From Bacteroidia bacterium (lineage in GTDB: Bacteria > Bacteroidota > Bacteroidia > B-17B0 > Aurantibacillaceae): 64,000 nucleotides of DNA. The stretch is taken from positions 124,001-188,000 of the forward strand of contig BPGX01000002.1 in NCBI GenBank assembly GCA_026003255.1, in the 5' to 3' direction. Positions 15,949 through 25,562 of the stretch are shown piece after piece (position 1 is the first letter of the stretch; every line of letters begins with the position of its first letter). The notes beneath the pieces were generated by a model. That model ran no database searches and was not told where the DNA came from. It saw only the letters and a list, made by a program, of their open reading frames with translations. The position numbers and the translations under genes are program-made.

Positions 15949-18900
15949 ATGAGGATAAAATATATAGCATTTTTACTGTTCTTTCTTTTACTTAAAACAT
16001 ATTCTCAAAAAACGCTTTATTGGATAGGCGGTAGCGGTAAATGGAACGATCCCAACCATTGGGCACTTGAAAGTGGAGGAAAATCTTGTGGAATAATTCC
16101 CAATAAAACCACAGATATAAAAATTGACGAAAATAGTTTTTTAACTCCCGGTGTTATAGAAATCATCGGAAATTGTGAAGCTAATAATTTTGAAATTACA
16201 TCTCAACAAAATATATACATCCAAATCCCTTCTGCTTCATACCTAAAAATTAATGGTAATTTTTTAATTGGATTCAATACAAACATAAGTGCGACTAATC
16301 CAATAATTATTCGCAACACTAAATCTTATGCAACACAAATAAATACTGGTGGCTCTTCAATAAATGGTTCAATTACTTTAGAAGGGAATGAATTTAATAT
16401 TAAATACTTATCTGCCAAAAATTTAATAGTTAAATGCAATAAACTTAACTTAAATAATGCTTATCTTGTAATTGATAAAATTCAAATTAGTTCTACTACA
16501 AAAATTGAATCCAATAATTCTGTGATAAAATCAGAAATTTTTGAAGTACCACAAACTACAATTTGGAATTCACTTAAAACACACGTTATTACTAAAAGTA
16601 ATATTATACAATCTGATAATATCAATCTCAAAGTTTATAATCCCGATCAAATTGCGGGATGTGGTGCAACTTTGACTGGATATCCTGTTTCATGTAATGG
16701 TGTTTGTGATGGAAAATTGGTTTTGACAGTTGACTTTTCATCTTGTCCACCATCCACTCCTCCCTATACATTAGATTGGAGCAATTCTTCTTGTACACCT
16801 TCCCCTACACTAACTTCTATCATAGGATCAGGAACGTATACTGTAAATAACATCTGTACCTGCGGAAGTGCTTATGTCGTGTGGATTTATGACTCAGGAG
16901 GTAATTTAGTAGCTATCTCAAATAATGCGACAGTGACGGGACCCTCGTTGATTGGATTTGTAATCACATCTACAATTTCCCCTAGTTGTAATGGTTTATG
17001 TAATGGTTCTATTTCTGCAATAACTTCCGGAGGTACCCCTTCTTCACCAGGTAACACATATACAGTGCTGGTGGATGGTACAACGAATTATACCAACGTG
17101 CCACAAGGTGTTCCATTTACGTATACCAATTTATGTGCAGGCACACACACATTTTCCATTACAGATGCCAATGGATGTAATCGGACATTTACTACTAGTT
17201 TATCGCAACCATCACCTTTATTAGCGAATGGCAGTTTCACAAATGTTACTTGTTTTGGTGCCTGCAATGGGGCAGTACAAGTATCGCCTTCTGGTGGTAC
17301 GCCGGGATATACAGTGAGCTGGAGTACGGGGGTTGTACAACCCAGCAGCCCATATTCACTTACGAATCAATGCAACGGTGTTTATACAGCTACTGTTACT
17401 GACTCTAAAAGTTGTACAGCAGTTTATTCTGCAACAATAACGCAACCCACTTCAATTACTGTTGTACCTTCTCAAACGAATGTCAGTTGTTTCGGTTTAT
17501 GTGATGCCACGGCTTCTGTTAGTGTAAGTGGTGGAGTAACGCCATATACGTATTCATGGACATGTTCCGGCTCAACCACAAACTCTGCTACTTCTTTATG
17601 TGCTGGTAACTGTACAGTTACTATACGAGATAATAATAATTGTATAAAAACACAATCTTTTACTATAACTCAACCAGGTTCAATTACAATTGTACCCTCT
17701 TCAACGGCTGCTTTATGTAATGGTGCCTGTAATGGAAAAATTTCTTTTACAGTGAATGGTGGAACCCCTGTGTTTAGTTATACAATTACTCCTGGTTCAA
17801 TAACAGGTACAGCCAATCCAACAGCCACCATAAATAATTTATGTTCTGGAAATTATACCATTTCAATTAAAGATGCTAATAATTGTACTCAAACAGCTAC
17901 TATCAATGTTTCTCAACCTCCGCCTCTTTCTGCTACTGTTACAACTAATAGTGTTACCTGTAATGGATTATGTAATGGCAGCGCTTCTGTTGCAATTGGA
18001 GGCGGGACACCTGCCTATACCTTTACCTGGTTGCCAGGTAATCAAACAGTCAATCCTATCTCTTCGCTTTGTGCAGGTAATTATAGTATCACTATTAAAG
18101 ATGCTAATAATTGTACTTTAACTGTAAACTATTCTATCACACAGCCATCATCTATCACCCCGAATATCTCTTCCACAAGTGTTACCTGTAACGGGTCTTG
18201 TAATGGCTCTATTAATTCTTCTCCTACTGGGGGAACGCCCTCTTATAACTATACATTAACAGGTCCATCAACCACCTTAACTTCTAATCCACCTTATACT
18301 AATTTATGTGCAGGAACATATACACTTATTATAAAAGACGCCAACAACTGTACTTCCACAAACACAATAAATATTCAACAACCCAATGCACTTACTGTAA
18401 CAGCTGTTTCAACCAGTGTTTCGTGTTTTGGTGGGTGTGATGGCTCTGTGTCAGGTAGTGCCAGTGGTGGTACTCCACCCTATACTTATGTCTGGAATGT
18501 GCCTCCAAGCGGCTCTTCCTTTACTGCTGCTGTATTAACGAACCAATGTGCAGGTGTGTATACATTAACGGTTATAGATGGTAATACCTGTACAGGTACA
18601 AAAACAGTTTCCATAATTTCTCCACCAGATATGACCATTACAGCCATCACGAATTCAACTTCTTGTAGCTACAATTGTAATGGTTCTATAACGACTACTG
18701 TTACAGGTGGAAATAATCCCTATACATTTAACTGGAGTACCGGCGCAACCACCAATAGTATTACGAATTTATGTCCGGGTACTTATACTTTAACCGTTAC
18801 AGATGCTAAGAATTGTACAAAGGTTCAAACTTTTACCGTAATAGCTCCGCCTGCTATAAGTATTACAACGAATGTTCAGAATGTTCTTTGCTTTGGTGCA

Positions 18901-21900
18901 TGCAATGGTTCGGCTACTGCTACCGCTACAGGTGGTAGTCCGGGGTACTTTTATTCATGGAATACGGTACCTGTTACGAATAATTCAGTTGTTACCAATC
19001 TTTGTCCGGGAAATTATGTTGTAACAGTAACCGATAGTAAGGGTTGTGTGGCTTCACAAGCGATCAGTATATCTCAACCGGCTCAATTGCAAGCGAATAT
19101 AACAGGATTACAAGCTAGTTGTAGTTCTACCTGTATAGGCGCCGCGACGGTTACACCCAATGGTGGAACAAGCCCGTATTCTTATACCTGGTCGCCTACC
19201 GGAGGAAATAATCAAGTAGCTACTGGATTGTGTATAGGAAACTATACTGCATTTGTACAAGATGCCAATGGATGTTCTGCTACAGCAACGGTGAACGTTC
19301 CACAAGCCATCTTTTTAACTTTAACAACAAGTGGTAATACTTTAACCTGTAATGGATCGTGTAATGGTGCTGCTAATGTTAATGTTAGTGGAGGATTAGC
19401 GCCCTATACTTATACATGGAGTTCTTCTAGTGGCACTATTTCTAATAGCCCTAATGTTAGTGGTTTGTGTGCAGGCGGATATACAGTGGTAGTTTCAGAT
19501 AATCAAGGATGTCAAAATTCAGATTCGGTTAGATTTTCAGACCCACCACCTATTGTAATTACAAGTTCAAATGTCATAAATGTGCTTTGTACCACTTCAT
19601 GTAATGGTCAAATTTCTGTGAGCGCAAGTGGAGGAACTGGTAGTTTAAATTATTCATGGACACCTTCGGGATTGAGTGGAAATGGAACAGGAACAGTAAC
19701 TAATCTTTGTCCTGGAAATTATACTGTTGATATTAAAGATGTAAATAATTGTACAACATCTGCTACTTTTGCCGTTACCTCACCTCCAGCAACTACTTTA
19801 AATATATCTTATACAGATCCTACTAGCTGTATCAGCAATAATGGAATTATTACAGGTACTATAAGCGGAGGAACTCCAAATTATAATTATACTCTTTCGC
19901 CAGGATCCAGTGGTTCTACTGCATCCACTTTTACATTTAACACACTTTCTTCCGGAGTTTATACATTAGATGTAAAAGATATGAATGGCTGTTTAACTAG
20001 CTCTGTGGTTGCATTAAATGGGCCAGGTGGTCCTACCATAACTTCTGTTTCTATTCAGAGTGTTACTTGTTTTGGTGGTAATAATGGAAGTATAATAGTT
20101 GTAGCAACTTCCACTAATCCACCTCTTTCTTATACATGGTCACCATCCGTATCTACCGGAAGTACGGCTACCAATCTTTCATCAGGTGTTTATGTTGTTA
20201 CAGTTGGAGATGCAGGAAGTTGTACAACAAGTTCAGTTATATCTATACCTACTGCACCACAATTTTCTTTTAATCCAACCATAACACAACCATTGTGTAA
20301 TTCAAATTGTTCTGGTGCTATAAGTTTATCTCCATCTGGTGGCACTCCATCTTATTCATATTCATGGTCACCATTGGGTTCTACTTCACAAAATGTAAAC
20401 AGTTTATGTCCAGGAACATATACAGTGGATGTTACTGATGCTAATAACTGCTCGTATTCTCAAACATTTACCATAAATCCACCATCCACTTTGAATGTAA
20501 CATTTACTCAACAGAATGTTTTATGTAATGGGGCTTGCAATGGTTCTATTACTGCTAACGTTTCTGGCGGAACTGCACCTTACACATACTCCTGGACACC
20601 TGTTGGAAGTTTTCCAGGTTCTTCATTAAATAATGTAGTGGGCTTATGTCCCAATGTTTATACTTTGAATGTACAGGATAATGGAAGTTGTAATGTGGTA
20701 ATGACCGTTACAATTACAGAACCACCCCCATTAACCAGTACAGTCGTGAATTCTGCAAGTGTAAATTGTAATGGTGATTGTACTGGAAGTGCTACTGTAA
20801 CGGCAAATGGTGGTACTACTCCTTATAGTTATTCATGGAGTGGTACCGTACTAACGACTTCTGTTGTTAATACGCTTTGTGCCGGAACCTATTCATCAAT
20901 TGTAACAGACGCTAATGGTTGTCAATCCATTAAAACATTTACAATCAATCAACCTGCACCTATAAGTGTTACTCTCACATCATTTAACCCAATATGTTAT
21001 GGTGCATGTACAGGTAGTATAACATCTAATGTAACAGGTGGAAATGGCGGTTATACTTATACCTGGATACCGACTGGAGGTACTTCTGCAAATGCCAATG
21101 GATTATGTGCTGGAAATTATACTTTACTTGTCAAAGACAGTAAGAATTGTCCTGGACAGCAAGTAACATCGCTCACGAATCCACCGAAAATTTTAGCTAA
21201 TATATCTTATACTAATCCAACTTCTTGTAGTAATTGTAATGGCATTGCTCAAAGTAATCCTTTGAATGTAACGCCACCCGTGAATTTCACATGGACATCA
21301 ACTCCTCCTCAAAGTACCTCTACTGCAACTGGCTTATGTGGTGGGACATACACCGTTTATATTGAAGATTCCAAAGGATGTAGAGATAGCGGCATAGTAA
21401 CATTGAATGCACCCGTGACTTTGACTGTAAATCCTTCTATGAGTCCATCAGATTGTAGTATTTGTAATGGGTCCATTACAATAGCTGCAGGTGGAGGTAC
21501 GGCTCCTTATACATTCTCCTGGTCACCATCTGTTTCAACAAGCAGTGTAGCAACTAATCTATGCTCTGGAGTATATACTGTGACTGTAACTGATGCAAAC
21601 TCCTGTCAGCAAACATTCCAGTTACCACTTAGTAATTCCAATGGACCAAGTGGTATTACAATATCTTACACCAATACATCATGCAATGGATATTGCGATG
21701 GTGTTGCTGTAGCATCTCCTCCAATCACCGGTGGAACGGCCCCTTATACTTATACGTGGGTTAATCCACCTGTTTCATCTCCAACTATTTCAAATTTGTG
21801 TGCTGGAGTTTATACCGTACAAGTAACGGATGCCAATAATTGTAAGTATTTTCAATCTGTAACTATTTCAGAGCCCTCTCCTTTGATTGCTAATGCCAAT

Positions 21901-24465
21901 ATACAAAACCCTCAATGTAATGGTATTTGTGATGGAAGTATTAGTATATCACCAACGGGAGGCACTGCACCTTATACTTATACATGGAATACAGGATCTA
22001 CAACAAATTCATTAACTTCGTTATGTCCCGGAGTATACACTGTGTCAATTTTTGACAATAATGGATGTCAATATCCTTTAACGTATACTCTTGTTGGAGG
22101 TGTCTCTATTACAGCAAGTACATTTGCCATAAATAATCTTTGTTACTATGATTGTAATGGTTCTGCTTCTGTTGTTGGTATTGCAGGAGGGGCACCACCG
22201 TATAGTTTCCATTGGAGTGACCCATTAGGACAAAGTAATTCTACTGCAAATAATTTATGTAATGGAAACTACACGTGTACAATTACAGACAATAATGGTT
22301 GTTATGAAAATTTTTCTGTCTCAATAACTTCACCTTCTTCTGTTACAGCAAGTTATTCATCTAACCAACCCACTTGTGGAAATTGTGATGGAAGTATTAA
22401 TTTAAGTTTATCAGGAGGTACGCCCGGTTATACAGTTCAATGGAGCAATGGAAATTCTGGTTTAGGAGCAACTAATTTGTGTGCAGGTCTGTATATGATA
22501 ACTATTACAGATGCTAATGGTTGTGTACAAAATGAATTTATTCCTTTAAGTAATAATTCGTCATTGGTAACTGCTATTACAGTTACTAATCCGGCTTGTT
22601 TTGGTGATTGCGTTGGTTCTGCAACAGTTACAGGAAGTGGAGGTACGCCGCCTTATTCTTATTTATGGATTAACTCTGGTAATACTTCAAATATTGAGAG
22701 CGGTCTTTGTGCGGGTGTATATTATATTCAGGTGAAGGACTCAATGAATTGTATTAATACAGAATCAGTTGTTATAAATGCTACTAACACTTTGCAAATA
22801 ATACCTACAATTTATCAACCTTCTTGTGGAATGAATGACGGTACTATTATTGGAACAATTAATGGAGGTACGGCGCCGTTTTCTTATACCTGGTTACCAG
22901 GAGGTAGTTCTTCCGCTACATTAACGAATATAGGATCTGGAACTTATACATTACAGGTCAGCGATGCAGCAGGTTGTACCACTTCATCTGTTTTTGTGGT
23001 TTCCAATCAAAATGGTCCTCTGGCAAATTTAAATATCATTGATGCCGCTTGTAGCTCTTCGTGTGATGGTGCAGCGTCTGTAACTGTAACTGCTGGACTT
23101 TCTCCATATACTATTACATGGTTTGATGGTACTATAACTAATGGTAGTTTTAGTAACATATCTGGATTGTGTAGCGGATTAATTACTGCAACAGTAACAG
23201 ATAATGCAGGGTGTTTAACGATATTAAGCGGATCTGTATCATCACCAACGGGGATCTTGAATAGCATGCCAGTTATTCAAAATCCAAAGTGTTATGGTGA
23301 TACGGATGGAAGTATCGCTATTGTTACAAGCGGAGGCACATTACCTTATACATATACATTCTTACCTTCCGGAAGCACAACTAATCCATTAGTAAATATT
23401 GGAACAGGAATTTACACTGTAAACATTCTTGATGCCAACGGTTGTTCAACAACTACAACAATTGATATTAATCAGCCACAACCAATCGTTGTAACGGCTT
23501 CAATAACAGATGCCAGTTGTAGTGCACTGTTAGATGGTTCTATTACAACTACGGTTACTGGAGGCAATCCAACATACACATATACATGGTCCGGGCCAAA
23601 TTCTTACACCAATTCCACCAGCACTGCTACAAACATTGGCGTTGGAACTTACTCATTAAGTATTGTAGATACGAAAGGATGTACACATGACACAAGTTTT
23701 GTAATTTCATCCACATTAACTTTGATTGCCAGTGCAAATAGTGGAACAGCACAATGTGGTAATTATACCTATTTACTGGATGGTAGTTCCTCTACTAATG
23801 CTCTGACTTATCAATGGACACAATTGCCCACTACAACGGTTGCTAACACTTCTACTGCTATTGCAAATGTTTCAGTAGGAACAAATAGTTTTGTGTTAAC
23901 CGTAACGAATGGAAGTTGTATTGATACTCAAATGGTTATTTTAGTAGGTTATCCATTACCTAATGTGGATGCTGGTCCATTTTCAGCAATGCCTATTGGT
24001 TCATCTACAATTATAGGTGGTAATCCTACGGCACCAACCGCGACATCTTATGTTTGGATGCCACCAGTGGGGTTGAGTAATATTAATATTGCTAATCCTG
24101 TTTCTTCCACTACATTAACAACCACCTATACCGTCGTTGTTACTGACGGAAACGGCTGTACAAATTGGGATACTGTAACCGTATATGTATATCCAGAAAT
24201 AGATATTCCCAATGGATTTAGCCCCAATGGAGACGGTAAAAATGATTTTTGGATAATTGATAACATTCAACAGTTCCCGGATTGTGAAGTAGAAGTGTAT
24301 AATAGATGGGGCGAACAACTGTTTTACTCCAGAGGATACAATACACCGTGGGATGGAAAATACAAAGGACAGGACTTGCCTGTGGGAACGTACTATTACA
24401 TTATTCGCTTACATTCACCATTATATCCCAAAGATTATACCGGACCTTTGACCATATTCAGGTGA
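15949..24465 (+). CDS. Giant SprB-repeat adhesin with T9SS type B C-terminal domain
   Basis: A 2838-residue secreted protein from the ATG at 15949. A signal peptide (MRIKYIAFLLFFLLLKTYSQ) is followed by an N-terminal domain with YWIGGSGKWNDPNHW. From about residue 235 to 2600 it carries about 30 SprB-type repeats of 70-85 residues. Each has a C-x3-C-x-G start, GGTxPYTYxW, LCxGxYTVTVTDAxxC and a linker with QP or PP. A PKD-like segment and a gliding-motility-associated C-terminal domain (IPNGFSPNGDGKNDF, YNRWGEQLFYS, PWDGKYKGQ) end the protein; this is the type B T9SS signal. SprB is the moving cell-surface adhesin of gliding flavobacteria; whether this protein drives motility is unknown. The partner SprF-like gene follows after 18 nt. 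Confidence 0.92.
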   Translation: MRIKYIAFLLFFLLLKTYSQKTLYWIGGSGKWNDPNHWALESGGKSCGIIPNKTTDIKIDENSFLTPGVIEIIGNCEANNFEITSQQNIYIQIPSASYLKINGNFLIGFNTNISATNPIIIRNTKSYATQINTGGSSINGSITLEGNEFNIKYLSAKNLIVKCNKLNLNNAYLVIDKIQISSTTKIESNNSVIKSEIFEVPQTTIWNSLKTHVITKSNIIQSDNINLKVYNPDQIAGCGATLTGYPVSCNGVCDGKLVLTVDFSSCPPSTPPYTLDWSNSSCTPSPTLTSIIGSGTYTVNNICTCGSAYVVWIYDSGGNLVAISNNATVTGPSLIGFVITSTISPSCNGLCNGSISAITSGGTPSSPGNTYTVLVDGTTNYTNVPQGVPFTYTNLCAGTHTFSITDANGCNRTFTTSLSQPSPLLANGSFTNVTCFGACNGAVQVSPSGGTPGYTVSWSTGVVQPSSPYSLTNQCNGVYTATVTDSKSCTAVYSATITQPTSITVVPSQTNVSCFGLCDATASVSVSGGVTPYTYSWTCSGSTTNSATSLCAGNCTVTIRDNNNCIKTQSFTITQPGSITIVPSSTAALCNGACNGKISFTVNGGTPVFSYTITPGSITGTANPTATINNLCSGNYTISIKDANNCTQTATINVSQPPPLSATVTTNSVTCNGLCNGSASVAIGGGTPAYTFTWLPGNQTVNPISSLCAGNYSITIKDANNCTLTVNYSITQPSSITPNISSTSVTCNGSCNGSINSSPTGGTPSYNYTLTGPSTTLTSNPPYTNLCAGTYTLIIKDANNCTSTNTINIQQPNALTVTAVSTSVSCFGGCDGSVSGSASGGTPPYTYVWNVPPSGSSFTAAVLTNQCAGVYTLTVIDGNTCTGTKTVSIISPPDMTITAITNSTSCSYNCNGSITTTVTGGNNPYTFNWSTGATTNSITNLCPGTYTLTVTDAKNCTKVQTFTVIAPPAISITTNVQNVLCFGACNGSATATATGGSPGYFYSWNTVPVTNNSVVTNLCPGNYVVTVTDSKGCVASQAISISQPAQLQANITGLQASCSSTCIGAATVTPNGGTSPYSYTWSPTGGNNQVATGLCIGNYTAFVQDANGCSATATVNVPQAIFLTLTTSGNTLTCNGSCNGAANVNVSGGLAPYTYTWSSSSGTISNSPNVSGLCAGGYTVVVSDNQGCQNSDSVRFSDPPPIVITSSNVINVLCTTSCNGQISVSASGGTGSLNYSWTPSGLSGNGTGTVTNLCPGNYTVDIKDVNNCTTSATFAVTSPPATTLNISYTDPTSCISNNGIITGTISGGTPNYNYTLSPGSSGSTASTFTFNTLSSGVYTLDVKDMNGCLTSSVVALNGPGGPTITSVSIQSVTCFGGNNGSIIVVATSTNPPLSYTWSPSVSTGSTATNLSSGVYVVTVGDAGSCTTSSVISIPTAPQFSFNPTITQPLCNSNCSGAISLSPSGGTPSYSYSWSPLGSTSQNVNSLCPGTYTVDVTDANNCSYSQTFTINPPSTLNVTFTQQNVLCNGACNGSITANVSGGTAPYTYSWTPVGSFPGSSLNNVVGLCPNVYTLNVQDNGSCNVVMTVTITEPPPLTSTVVNSASVNCNGDCTGSATVTANGGTTPYSYSWSGTVLTTSVVNTLCAGTYSSIVTDANGCQSIKTFTINQPAPISVTLTSFNPICYGACTGSITSNVTGGNGGYTYTWIPTGGTSANANGLCAGNYTLLVKDSKNCPGQQVTSLTNPPKILANISYTNPTSCSNCNGIAQSNPLNVTPPVNFTWTSTPPQSTSTATGLCGGTYTVYIEDSKGCRDSGIVTLNAPVTLTVNPSMSPSDCSICNGSITIAAGGGTAPYTFSWSPSVSTSSVATNLCSGVYTVTVTDANSCQQTFQLPLSNSNGPSGITISYTNTSCNGYCDGVAVASPPITGGTAPYTYTWVNPPVSSPTISNLCAGVYTVQVTDANNCKYFQSVTISEPSPLIANANIQNPQCNGICDGSISISPTGGTAPYTYTWNTGSTTNSLTSLCPGVYTVSIFDNNGCQYPLTYTLVGGVSITASTFAINNLCYYDCNGSASVVGIAGGAPPYSFHWSDPLGQSNSTANNLCNGNYTCTITDNNGCYENFSVSITSPSSVTASYSSNQPTCGNCDGSINLSLSGGTPGYTVQWSNGNSGLGATNLCAGLYMITITDANGCVQNEFIPLSNNSSLVTAITVTNPACFGDCVGSATVTGSGGTPPYSYLWINSGNTSNIESGLCAGVYYIQVKDSMNCINTESVVINATNTLQIIPTIYQPSCGMNDGTIIGTINGGTAPFSYTWLPGGSSSATLTNIGSGTYTLQVSDAAGCTTSSVFVVSNQNGPLANLNIIDAACSSSCDGAASVTVTAGLSPYTITWFDGTITNGSFSNISGLCSGLITATVTDNAGCLTILSGSVSSPTGILNSMPVIQNPKCYGDTDGSIAIVTSGGTLPYTYTFLPSGSTTNPLVNIGTGIYTVNILDANGCSTTTTIDINQPQPIVVTASITDASCSALLDGSITTTVTGGNPTYTYTWSGPNSYTNSTSTATNIGVGTYSLSIVDTKGCTHDTSFVISSTLTLIASANSGTAQCGNYTYLLDGSSSTNALTYQWTQLPTTTVANTSTAIANVSVGTNSFVLTVTNGSCIDTQMVILVGYPLPNVDAGPFSAMPIGSSTIIGGNPTAPTATSYVWMPPVGLSNINIANPVSSTTLTTTYTVVVTDGNGCTNWDTVTVYVYPEIDIPNGFSPNGDGKNDFWIIDNIQQFPDCEVEVYNRWGEQLFYSRGYNTPWDGKYKGQDLPVGTYYYIIRLHSPLYPKDYTGPLTIFR
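16650..23740 (+). repeat. About 30 tandem SprB-type coding repeats
   Basis: Tandem protein-coding repeats of about 210-255 bp. They are clearly related in protein but differ in DNA, so they are old rather than freshly amplified. Only short stretches are shared exactly between neighbours, for example at 17872-17892 and 18100-18120. Most repeats hold four cysteines; five repeats (at about 19.8, 20.05, 22.8, 23.3 and 23.5 kb) have only two. Confidence 0.9.
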
Positions 24466-24483
24466 TAATTTAATATTAATTTT

Positions 24484-25422
24484 ATGAAAAAATTTTTACA
24501 GATAATATTGATGTGTGTGTTGATAAATAATTTGCATTTAGTAGCTCAACAATTGCCGCATTACTCGCAATTTATGCTAAATGAGTTGGGAATTAATCCT
24601 GCTATCTCTGGAAAATATGAGTGGGTGGATATGCGAGGATTTTACCGGTATCAATGGAGTGGAATAACAGATGCACCAAGGACTTTTAATCTGAATGTTC
24701 ACGGACCTATTGCAAAACAAAAAATGGGATTAGGAATAAATATCTTTACAGATATTGTTGGACCAACCAGAAGAGAAGGAGCTAATTTAAACTACGCTTA
24801 TCACTTAACTTTATCAAAAGAGAAAGAAATTAAAGTTGCAATGGGTTTGTATGCAGGTTTTTTAAGATGGGGAATAGATGGGCATAAATTGAAGTTACAC
24901 GATGCAGGCGATGATAATTTACTAATTCAATATCAAACCATTTTTGTTCCTGACTTTGGAGCAGGATTTCATTTCTACAATAAAAGAGGATATTTTGGTT
25001 TTTCTGTTCCACAGATTTATCAAAGTCCATTAAAACTCTATCCATTGTCAACCGAAAAAAGCAAATTAGTTTCACATTTCTTTATTAATGGTGGTTATCA
25101 ATTTGACATTAATGAAGATTTTAAGATAGAACCAAGTTTTTTAGTGAAATATGTAAAGCCGGTTCCGGTTCAATTAGATATTGCATTGAAAACAATTTAT
25201 AAAGACCAATTTTGGCTTGCAGGAAGTTTGCGAACGAGAGATGCATGGAGTGTAATGGCAGGTGTGTTATATAAAAATTATTTAATGATTGGATATGCTT
25301 ATGATTTTACTACAACAGCATTAAGAAAATATAGTACTGGAACACATGAGATTGTAATAGGCATGCGTTTATCAAAAGGACAAAGTAAACATTGGGAGGA
25401 AGATGGGAAAGCGATGTATTAA
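24484..25422 (+). CDS. PorP/SprF family type IX secretion outer-membrane protein
   Basis: This 312-residue protein has a signal peptide (MKKFLQIILMCVLINNLHLVAQ) and the PorP/SprF hallmark start (LPHYSQFMLNELGINPAISGKY), then alternating beta strands of a likely 14-stranded barrel (GLGINIFTDIVGPTRREGANLNYAYH, VMAGVLYKNYLMIGYAYDFT). SprF-type proteins are needed for export and surface attachment of a SprB-type adhesin encoded next to them. It lies 18 nt after the giant adhesin gene and shares its transcript, so it is very probably that adhesin's dedicated partner. Confidence 0.92.
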   Translation: MKKFLQIILMCVLINNLHLVAQQLPHYSQFMLNELGINPAISGKYEWVDMRGFYRYQWSGITDAPRTFNLNVHGPIAKQKMGLGINIFTDIVGPTRREGANLNYAYHLTLSKEKEIKVAMGLYAGFLRWGIDGHKLKLHDAGDDNLLIQYQTIFVPDFGAGFHFYNKRGYFGFSVPQIYQSPLKLYPLSTEKSKLVSHFFINGGYQFDINEDFKIEPSFLVKYVKPVPVQLDIALKTIYKDQFWLAGSLRTRDAWSVMAGVLYKNYLMIGYAYDFTTTALRKYSTGTHEIVIGMRLSKGQSKHWEEDGKAMY

Positions 25423-25507
25423 GTTAATGTAAAACATCATTTTTTATTTTCATAGTAAAAATCTATTAAGTACCTATTCTGATATATATCTGAAGTAATC
25501 TTGATTT

Positions 25508-25537
25508 TTGATAAATAGTTATTTTTATTCACTTTTG
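25508..25537 (+). promoter_or_regulatory. Likely promoter of the murF operon (TTG-N19-CACTTTTG)
   Basis: TTG at 25508-25510 is followed after 19 nt by CACTTTTG (25530-25537), one mismatch from TAnnTTTG. It is 25 nt before the murF ATG. Confidence 0.45.
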
Positions 25538-25562
25538 CAATCTACAAATAAAATTTATTCTA

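Noticed and set aside
16650..23740. Regular repeats as a CRISPR array
   Set aside because: Period of 210-255 bp, fully coding and diverged in DNA; these are SprB-type protein repeats.
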